Below, piece after piece: positions 52,797 to 58,730 of a stretch of 58,730 nt of DNA (position 1 is the first letter of the stretch; each line of letters begins with the position of its first letter). This DNA is from an uncultured Lachnospiraceae bacterium. Lineage in GTDB: Bacteria > Bacillota > Clostridia > Lachnospirales > Lachnospiraceae. The DNA lies in NCBI GenBank assembly GCA_951800145.1, contig CATOJE010000014.1, positions 1-58,730 on the forward strand, read 5' to 3'. The position numbers were made by a program, and so were the translations under genes. The notes beneath the pieces are model-generated. The model saw only the letters and a program-made list of their open reading frames with translations, was not told where the DNA came from and did no database searches.

Positions 52797-53114
52797 ATGT
52801 ATGAGCAGGGAATCAAGGGGCATAGCAGCCGAAGCAGCAGGAGTATGGACTTTTTTTTAAATCTGGTTCATATAATAGTAGGAATTATGATTGTTATCCT
52901 GGCGGTGCTTTCATTTTTGAATGCTGAGAATAACCTGGTGTTATTTCCGGTGATTTTTATTCTGGCTGCTGTCCTGAATTTAGTGAACGGATGGGTGAAG
53001 ATCCGAAGAAGCGGACGGGATAAGAAAAAGCTGCTGGCGGGAGCCGGACTTTTACTATTTGGCAGTGCACTGGTGCTGTTAGCAGTGGTCAGCGCTTTCA
53101 GTATCTGGAGATAG
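52797..53114 (+). CDS. small membrane protein of unknown function
   Basis: A 105-residue protein with three hydrophobic segments (about residues 22-41, 47-63 and 81-103) and a basic loop RSGRDKKK between the second and third. It starts 4 bases after argF and ends directly against birA, so it is part of an argF-ORF-birA-mutY run. I recognise no family. Confidence 0.7.
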   Translation: MYEQGIKGHSSRSSRSMDFFLNLVHIIVGIMIVILAVLSFLNAENNLVLFPVIFILAAVLNLVNGWVKIRRSGRDKKKLLAGAGLLLFGSALVLLAVVSAFSIWR

Positions 53115-54098
53115 ATGATGAAGACAAAGATTTTAACTGTACTTAAGGAGTCGGAGGGATTTGTGTCCGGGCAGGATTTATGCAGTGTGCTTGGAGTTTC
53201 CAGGACTGCGGTCTGGAAGGTGATCAAGCAGCTGGAGGAGGAGGGTTATAAGATCGAGGCTGTGCGGAATAAGGGCTACCGCTTAGTGGAGGTAGCCGAC
53301 GTGATGACAAAGGCGGAGATCGGCAGCCGGATCCATACCAAATGGATGGGAAAAAACCTGCTCTATCTGCCAGTGACGGATTCCACGAATATCCAGGCGA
53401 AAAAGCAGGGAGAGGGAGGAGCGCCCCATGGCACACTGGTGGTGGCGGACTGTCAGAATGCAGGGAAGGGCCGCCGGGGCCGGAGCTGGTCCTCCCCCTC
53501 CGGGACAAGCATATATATGAGCTTTCTGCTCCGGCCACAGATACCTCCTCGGTGCGCCTCAATGATCACACTGATCGCAGGGATGGCCTCATGCCAGGCA
53601 GTGCGGGAGGCAACCGGCCTGAAGGCCCAGATTAAATGGCCCAATGACCTGGTAGTAAGGGGGAAAAAGATCTGCGGGATCCTCACAGAGATGAGCGCGG
53701 AGATGGAGCAGATACACTATATTGTTACAGGAATCGGCATTAATGTGAATCAGCAGGAGTTTCCTGAGGAAATCCGCACAAAGGCCACCTCCTTAAAGCT
53801 GGAGACAGGGAGGGATTTAAGCCGAAGTGAGATCATCGCCGGCACCATGGAGTGGTTTGAGAAATACTTTGAGATATTTTTGGAGACTGAGGATCTGTCC
53901 CGGTTGAGGAAAGAGTATGAGGGGCTTCTGGCGAATATGAACCAGGAGGTTCTGGTTCTGGATCCCAAGGGCGAGTATAAAGGAATCTGCCGGGGAATCC
54001 AGGAGGATGGAGAGCTCCTTGTGGAGCAGAGGGATGGAAGGATCGGCAGGGTGATGTCCGGCGAGGTATCGGTGAGAGGAATTTATGGATATGTGTGA
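53115..54098 (+). CDS. birA: bifunctional biotin ligase/biotin operon repressor
   Basis: A 327-residue BirA with an N-terminal winged helix (LKESEGFVSGQDLCSVLGVSRTAVWKVIKQLEEEGY), a central ligase domain with the biotinyl-AMP loop GKGRRGRSWSSPSG and the KWPNDLVVRGKKICGIL block, and a small C-terminal SH3-like domain. It activates biotin and attaches it to carboxylases, and represses biotin genes. Two ATG codons in a row open it. It overlaps mutY by 14 bases. Confidence 0.95.
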   Translation: MMKTKILTVLKESEGFVSGQDLCSVLGVSRTAVWKVIKQLEEEGYKIEAVRNKGYRLVEVADVMTKAEIGSRIHTKWMGKNLLYLPVTDSTNIQAKKQGEGGAPHGTLVVADCQNAGKGRRGRSWSSPSGTSIYMSFLLRPQIPPRCASMITLIAGMASCQAVREATGLKAQIKWPNDLVVRGKKICGILTEMSAEMEQIHYIVTGIGINVNQQEFPEEIRTKATSLKLETGRDLSRSEIIAGTMEWFEKYFEIFLETEDLSRLRKEYEGLLANMNQEVLVLDPKGEYKGICRGIQEDGELLVEQRDGRIGRVMSGEVSVRGIYGYV

Positions 54099-55236
54099 AT
54101 CACCTATAAAAAAGCTTTACCGCTCTCTGCCGGTTTTGGAACGGGAGGGGGAGAAATTATCTCCAAGGGATCGTCTGAGTGCTATATCCGGCCCGCTCCT
54201 GGCCTGGTATGAGGGCCATGCAAGGAAGCTCCCCTGGAGAGAAAACAGAGATCCCTATTCGATTTGGATTTCTGAGATTATGCTCCAGCAGACCAGGGTG
54301 GAGGCGGTAAAGCCGTATTTCGCCCGGTTTATGAAGGCGCTGCCGGATATCTCAGCCCTGGCCCAGGTGGAGGAGGAGGTATTGCTGAAGCTGTGGGAGG
54401 GGCTGGGATATTACAGCCGGGCAAGAAATTTAAAAAAGGCGGCATGCCTTGTAATGGAAGAATATGGCGGAACTATGCCAAAGACATATGATGGACTTTT
54501 AAAGCTTCCCGGGATTGGCAGCTATACGGCCGGAGCAGTGGCCTCCATCGCTTATAATATCCCCGTACCAGCAGTGGACGGGAATGTAATGCGGGTGATT
54601 TCCAGGCTTTTGGGCAGCTATGAGGATATTACCAAGGGATCCACCAAGAAAAAGCTGGAAGGCCTGCTGGCTGATACTATGGATTCGAAGCATCCGGGAC
54701 TCTTTAACCAGGCGCTCTTTGAGACCGGGGCACTGGTCTGCATCCCGGCAGGAGAGCCCAAATGCGGGGAATGTCCCCTGGCTTCACTCTGCATTGCCAG
54801 GCAAAAGGGACTTTGGCAGGATCTTCCGGTAAAGCCGACGAAAAAGCCCAGGAAAATCGAAGAAAAGACTGTGCTTGTGATCAGTACCCAGGAGAAGGGG
54901 GAGTGGAGAGTTGCTTTGAGAAAGCGTCCGTCTCAGGGACTTTTGGCCTCCCTGTATGAATTCCCCAATATAGAAGGGAAGGCCTCCATTACCTCCTTTG
55001 CCCAGGCCTCCTCTGTCGCCGGCGTCGCAGAGGATAAGATCCGCCAGGTTCAGTGCTTAGGGGAGTCAAAGCATATCTTTTCCCATGTAGAGTGGCATAT
55101 GGTGGGATATTGGATCCAGATGGAGGGAAGCCTTCCGGAAACCTTTGTTTCTGCAGATATTCGTGAATTAGAAGGAAAATATCCCCTTCCTAACGCATTT
55201 CTTGCGTATAGGAAAGCCTTTTTTATGACAAAATAA
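54085..55236 (+). CDS. mutY: A/G-specific adenine glycosylase
   Basis: A 383-residue MutY that removes A mispaired with 8-oxoG. LPWRENRDPYSIWISEIMLQQTRV holds the catalytic Glu, LPGIGSYTAGAVASIAY is the helix-hairpin-helix, VPAVDGNVMRV holds the catalytic Asp, and CIPAGEPKCGECPLASLC is the 4Fe-4S site (C-x6-C-x2-C-x5-C). The C-terminal NUDIX-like domain that reads 8-oxoG is present (from about 265). It starts 14 bases inside birA. Confidence 0.95.
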   Translation: MDMCESPIKKLYRSLPVLEREGEKLSPRDRLSAISGPLLAWYEGHARKLPWRENRDPYSIWISEIMLQQTRVEAVKPYFARFMKALPDISALAQVEEEVLLKLWEGLGYYSRARNLKKAACLVMEEYGGTMPKTYDGLLKLPGIGSYTAGAVASIAYNIPVPAVDGNVMRVISRLLGSYEDITKGSTKKKLEGLLADTMDSKHPGLFNQALFETGALVCIPAGEPKCGECPLASLCIARQKGLWQDLPVKPTKKPRKIEEKTVLVISTQEKGEWRVALRKRPSQGLLASLYEFPNIEGKASITSFAQASSVAGVAEDKIRQVQCLGESKHIFSHVEWHMVGYWIQMEGSLPETFVSADIRELEGKYPLPNAFLAYRKAFFMTK

Positions 55237-55255
55237 AGAGAGAGGCGATAATTTT

Positions 55256-56155
55256 ATGAAAACAATGCTCTTTATCATTAACCCTCGGGCAGGACGGGAG
55301 CAGATACGAAGCAAGCTTTTGGAAATCCTGGATTTATTTTCCGCTGCAGGCTTTCAGGTACAGGTGCATATTACCCAGGAACCAAAGGACGCCACCAGGG
55401 TGGTCCGGGAGTATGGGAAGGATATGAATCTGGTGGTGTGCAGCGGCGGGGACGGAACCTTGAATGAGGTGATCAGCGGACTGGCGGAGATAGAGAAACC
55501 GCCGCTTCTGGGCTATATTCCCGCAGGCTCCACCAATGATTATGCTTCCAGCCTTCAGATTCCAAAATCCATGATGGAGGCGGCCCAGAATATATTATCC
55601 GGACAGCCCTATCCCATCGATATCGGAAGCTTCTGCGGGGAGCAGTACTTCATCTATATCGCGGCATTTGGGGCATTTACTGAGGTTTCCTATCAGACAC
55701 CCCAGGATAAAAAGAACCTTTTAGGCCATCAGGCTTATGTGCTGGAAGGAGTAAAAAGCCTGGCAGCCTTAAAGACCTACCCCATGAGAGTTCAGTGGGA
55801 GGATGAGGTGCTGGAGGAGGAATTTGTTTTCGGCATGGTGACGAATACCATCAGTGTGGGGGGCTTTAAGGGGCTGGTAACCCAGTCTGTGGCGTTAAAT
55901 GACGGGGAGTTTGAGGTGCTTTTGATACGGAAGCCAAGGACGCCTAAGGACTTAAGCAACATTATCTCCTATATGTTTTTAAAGGAAGAGCCCAATGACT
56001 ACGTGTATAAGTTTAAGACCAGGGAATTAAGGATGAGCTCTCAGGCGCCAGTGGACTGGGTGCTGGACGGAGAATTCGGAGGCAGCCACAGTGAGGTGGT
56101 CATCCGTAATCTCCAGGGGAGAATGGAAATCCTCCGGACCGGACAGGACTCCTGA
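55256..56155 (+). CDS. diacylglycerol/lipid kinase family protein
   Basis: A 299-residue DAGK-fold enzyme. The N-terminal IINPRAGRE and the ATP motif VVCSGGDGTLNEVISGL are both complete, then GYIPAGSTNDYASSL, and a C-terminal beta domain ends with VDWVLDGEFGGSHSEVVIRN. It should phosphorylate diacylglycerol or a similar lipid, recycling it into phospholipid synthesis, as DgkB does. Start after GAGAGAGG. It is 20 bp after mutY. Confidence 0.92.
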   Translation: MKTMLFIINPRAGREQIRSKLLEILDLFSAAGFQVQVHITQEPKDATRVVREYGKDMNLVVCSGGDGTLNEVISGLAEIEKPPLLGYIPAGSTNDYASSLQIPKSMMEAAQNILSGQPYPIDIGSFCGEQYFIYIAAFGAFTEVSYQTPQDKKNLLGHQAYVLEGVKSLAALKTYPMRVQWEDEVLEEEFVFGMVTNTISVGGFKGLVTQSVALNDGEFEVLLIRKPRTPKDLSNIISYMFLKEEPNDYVYKFKTRELRMSSQAPVDWVLDGEFGGSHSEVVIRNLQGRMEILRTGQDS

Positions 56156-56238
56156 TATTCCAAATTTATATCAAATTCCACGCTGTCTGAACTGTTACTA
56201 TAAAGGTAAAAAGATGGGGAAAAGATAGGAGAAATATG

Positions 56239-56267
56239 TTGAAAAATACCTCATCTTCGTATATAAT
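56239..56267 (+). promoter_or_regulatory. promoter of rpoD
   Basis: TTGAAA (56239-56244), 17 bp, TATAAT (56262-56267). Confidence 0.8.
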
Positions 56268-56318
56268 GAAAAGTTGAGTAGGTTTTTAACTGACTTCTTA
56301 ACGAAAGGACGTTATCAA

Positions 56319-57449
56319 GTGGAAAAAGACAATTTTTTAGAGAAGCTGGGCAAACTCGTCGAGTTCGCCAAGACCAGGCATAATGCCCTGGATGCAACAG
56401 AAATCAATGATTTCTTTGCAGGCGACAGCTTGACTCCTGAGCAGATGGATCAGATTTATAGCTACCTGGAGAACCGCGGCATTGACGTGGTCCCGGTATT
56501 TGATGAGAATGCATTATCTGATGACGCTCTGCTTATGGACGATTCCGATGACAGCTTCATGAAAGATGCAGAGGATGAAGAACTGGATATTGACCTGGAT
56601 GCAGTGGACCTTTTAGAAGGAATCGGAACAGAGGATCCGGTCCGCATGTATTTAAAGGAGATTGGAACGGTTCCCCTTCTCAGTGCAGATGAAGAGCTGA
56701 GGCTTGCCAGAAGAAAAGCAGAAGGCGACGAGTATGCCAAAGAACGTCTGATTGAAGCCAACCTTCGATTGGTTGTCAGCATTGCCAAGCGCTACACAGG
56801 GAGAGGAATGAGCTTTCTTGACCTGGTGCAGGAAGGGAATCTGGGACTGATCAAAGGCGTAGAGAAATTTGATTATACAAAAGGGTACAAGCTTAGTACA
56901 TATGCTACTTGGTGGATTCGACAGTCAGTGACAAGGGCGCTGGCTGATCAGGCAAGAACAATCCGTGTGCCGGTGCATATGGTTGAGACCATAAACAAGA
57001 TGTCTAAGATGCAGCGGAAGCTGACCCTTGAGCTGGGATATGAGCCGTCGGTGGTGGAGCTGGCTGACGCCCTGGAGATGTCGGAGGACAAGGTGATGGA
57101 GATCATGCAGATCGCCAGGGAGCCTGCATCACTGGAAACCCCTATCGGTGAGGAGGATGACTCAAATCTGGGCGACTTTGTGGCAGACAGCAATGTAGTA
57201 ACCCCCGAGGGGAATGTGGAGTCCGTCATGCTGCGGGAGCACATCGATGCCCTCCTGGGAGACTTAAAGGAGCGGGAACGCCAGGTGATAGTGCTCCGGT
57301 TTGGCCTGGAGGATGGCCACCCCAGGACCTTAGAGGAAGTAGGTAAGGAGTTTAATGTCACCAGGGAACGAATCCGCCAGATCGAGGCCAAAGCCCTGAG
57401 AAAGCTGCGGAATCCGGTGCGCAGCAAGCGAATCAGGGATTTTCTCTGA
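56319..57449 (+). CDS. rpoD: RNA polymerase primary sigma factor
   Basis: A 376-residue group 1 sigma factor. An acidic region follows the short N-terminal part, then region 1.2 [17 protein letters not shown], region 2 [37 protein letters not shown] and [19 protein letters not shown], region 3 with [17 protein letters not shown], and region 4 [39 protein letters not shown]. Start is GTG 56319, after GAAAGGA; the frame upstream begins with TTG. It has its own promoter rather than being behind dnaG. Confidence 0.96.
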   Translation: MEKDNFLEKLGKLVEFAKTRHNALDATEINDFFAGDSLTPEQMDQIYSYLENRGIDVVPVFDENALSDDALLMDDSDDSFMKDAEDEELDIDLDAVDLLEGIGTEDPVRMYLKEIGTVPLLSADEELRLARRKAEGDEYAKERLIEANLRLVVSIAKRYTGRGMSFLDLVQEGNLGLIKGVEKFDYTKGYKLSTYATWWIRQSVTRALADQARTIRVPVHMVETINKMSKMQRKLTLELGYEPSVVELADALEMSEDKVMEIMQIAREPASLETPIGEEDDSNLGDFVADSNVVTPEGNVESVMLREHIDALLGDLKERERQVIVLRFGLEDGHPRTLEEVGKEFNVTRERIRQIEAKALRKLRNPVRSKRIRDFL

Positions 57450-57557
57450 TGATACCGGCACTTCTAGTGTACCGCGCCGTTCACCAGGTATATTTTAATA
57501 TTTCCAGTGCTGCCTTTCGGCATGAGTGAACGGTCAAGGGATAAGGGAAAGAAGACG

Positions 57558-58172
57558 ATGAACCGACGAAATTATCAGAAGGAACTGGAGCAAATCATTC
57601 ATATCTGTCAGAAGGAGGAGAAGACGCCCCGTCTTCTCCTTCACAGTTGCTGCGCTCCCTGCAGCAGTTATGTGCTGGAGTATCTTTCCAGCTATTTTTC
57701 CATCACTGTATTTTACTATAATCCCAACATCTATCCGCCAGAGGAGATCACAAAGCGGGCTGCGGAGCAAAAGCGCCTCATCAGCCAGCTGCCTGCAGTC
57801 CACCCCATCACCTATCTGGAGGGGAGCTACGATCCCCAGAGCTACTATCAGGCCATCAAAGGCCATGAGCAGGACAGAGAAGGAGGAGAACGGTGCTTTC
57901 TGTGCTACCATCTCCGCCTGAAGGAAGCGGCAAAGCTGGCAAGGTCAGAAGGATACGACTATTTTACCACCACACTGTCCATCAGCCCTCTGAAAAATGC
58001 AGATAAACTGAACGAGATTGGGGAGGAGCTGGCAAAGGAATATGGGGTAGCTTACTTAAGCTCTGACTTTAAAAAGAAAAATGGATATCAAAGGTCGATT
58101 GAGCTGTCCCGGGAACATGAGTTGTATCGACAGGATTATTGCGGGTGCGTGTTTTCTCAGAGGAAGAAATGA
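57558..58172 (+). CDS. queH: epoxyqueuosine reductase QueH
   Basis: A 204-residue QueH (DUF208), which catalyses the last step of queuosine synthesis. The conserved LLLHSCCAPCSSYVLEYL supplies Cys31, Cys32 and Cys35, followed by VFYYNPNIYPPEEITKRAAEQKRL, the ERCFLCYHLRL Cys pair, TTTLSISPLKN and the C-terminal YCGC. These cysteines bind the iron-sulfur cluster and a metal. ATG 57558 is chosen; the longer frame lacks a site. It is the last gene before the right-end RNA element. Confidence 0.93.
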   Translation: MNRRNYQKELEQIIHICQKEEKTPRLLLHSCCAPCSSYVLEYLSSYFSITVFYYNPNIYPPEEITKRAAEQKRLISQLPAVHPITYLEGSYDPQSYYQAIKGHEQDREGGERCFLCYHLRLKEAAKLARSEGYDYFTTTLSISPLKNADKLNEIGEELAKEYGVAYLSSDFKKKNGYQRSIELSREHELYRQDYCGCVFSQRKK

Positions 58173-58211
58173 AAGTTGCTATTTACTTTAGTCTCTGTGA
58201 TCGCGAAAGTC

Positions 58212-58326
58212 TAGTAAGTCGCTGGCTAAGTGTGTGTCGCAGCCCGTTAGGATTCGCAGGCCAAGTGTGTGTCGCACCCCTGTGGAATTCGTCAGCCCAG
58301 TGTGTGTCGTTACCCGTTAGGGAATC
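58212..58326 (-). repeat. 35-bp tandem repeats after right RNA core
   Basis: AAGTGTGTGTCGC-type blocks begin at 58228, 58263 and 58298, an exact 35-bp period. Units are more diverged than at the left end but the spacing is identical. Confidence 0.75.
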
Positions 58327-58340
58327 CAAGTTTTCGGGGT

Positions 58341-58563
58341 ATGGGTGCGGGCGCATATTCGCCGGGAAGCTACGCGCCCCAGCAGCCGTGTCCCAACGTC
58401 ACCGCGCTCTCGCTCCGCCGAAAGCGTAGCGGTGCGTGAGGTCCGTGAGAGACCGGACCTAAGCACCGACGGTTTCGGAGGGGTTCCTTATGGGACCCGC
58501 CTGCTGGGGCGCTGTGTATTCGTGGGCGGGCTTGCGCTCTAAGATACGGTCGCTGACTTGGTT
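58341..58563 (-). ncRNA. candidate structured RNA element, right copy
   Basis: Inverted copy of the element at 3-222. On the minus strand the core (AAGGAACCCCTCCGAAACCG, AGGTCCG hairpin, CACCGC/GCGGTG stem, TGGGAC) is near identical. The outer stem is at 58499-58510 with 58376-58387; its bases differ from the left copy at eight of twelve positions and seven of the changes keep pairing. The remaining 167 bases to the window end look AT-rich and hold no gene I can support; for this strand they would be the upstream region. Confidence 0.72.
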
Positions 58564-58730
58564 TGCATGCCCATCCGTAGAATCCCGCCGCCTGACTCCT
58601 ACTACCGATTCGCTTGTGCGGATATGCGATGCGCTATGAGTCAGAGAATATTACAAAAATCACCTAATATTATTTCGTGGATATTCGCCTTTACGATTCA
58701 TTACTTCAATGCCGATTAATCATTACTATA

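Noticed and set aside
58139-58542. Two short open frames over the right RNA element
   Set aside because: They run through the repeats and the structured core on the strand opposite to the inferred RNA; no ribosome site or protein-like composition.
1-58730. tRNA or rRNA genes
   Set aside because: No cloverleaf, TTCGAATC-type TΨC arm with acceptor pairing, or rRNA segment was recognised on either strand by eye; a tRNAscan-SE run would settle it.

Overview
The window looks like chromosome from a spore-forming gut-type Clostridia, most like the Lachnospiraceae (Enterocloster/Hungatella/Clostridium cluster XIVa). The reasons are the moderate GC content, AGGAGG-type ribosome binding sites, a GerA/SpoVAF germination protein, a class III fructose-1,6-bisphosphatase, a cofactor-independent phosphoglycerate mutase, many FCD-type GntR regulators and choline-binding-type repeats on a lysozyme. 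This is inference from gene content; no rRNA or tRNA is present to place it.

Ends. Both ends carry the same roughly 220-nt element in opposite orientation (3-222 on +, 58341-58563 on -). The two copies share an invariant core, but their outer stem differs by compensatory changes, so the element is very probably a structured RNA. Each core is followed by a short array of 35-bp repeats.

350-12.6 kb is a catabolic region. It holds a cyclase-family hydrolase with its own divergent GntR, then a leftward operon (GntR, SDR dehydrogenase, YhcH/YiaL protein, M28 peptidase), then a rightward operon (GntR, ion-transporter-superfamily permease, hydantoinase-A-like ATPase, a broken HExxH protein, a DlgD/YiaK-like reductase, YiaL). 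Four TTGTATGCAA-type operator sites lie between the two divergent operons. The substrate is not known.

12.7-20.6 kb is mixed: an anchored M23 peptidase, a NusG-II domain protein, an exported fumarate-reductase-like flavoprotein with two covalent-FMN domains, an MBL hydrolase, class III FBPase and a HAAS-domain protein. 20.6-21.8 kb is an AT-rich KilA-N island containing a perfect 36-bp palindrome. 21.8-26.5 kb is a Gld-like ABC exporter system. 26.5-32.7 kb is a TRAP transporter with two divergent-active-site NagB paralogues, a cupin and a LacI regulator. A secreted GH25 lysozyme, an orphan serine dehydratase beta subunit and a Na/Pi cotransporter follow.

37.1-41.9 kb is the glycolytic cluster gapA-pgk-tpiA-gpmI. 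42-58.2 kb is housekeeping: two small membrane proteins, a cupin, the germination protein, a candidate sRNA, TcdA, NAD synthetase, a TrmH methyltransferase, NfeD/SPFH, a patatin, ArgF, BirA, MutY, a lipid kinase, RpoD and QueH. Two further repeat classes are scattered through the window: a palindrome of about 40 bp in three intergenic copies, and 35-bp tandem repeats at three kinds of location.
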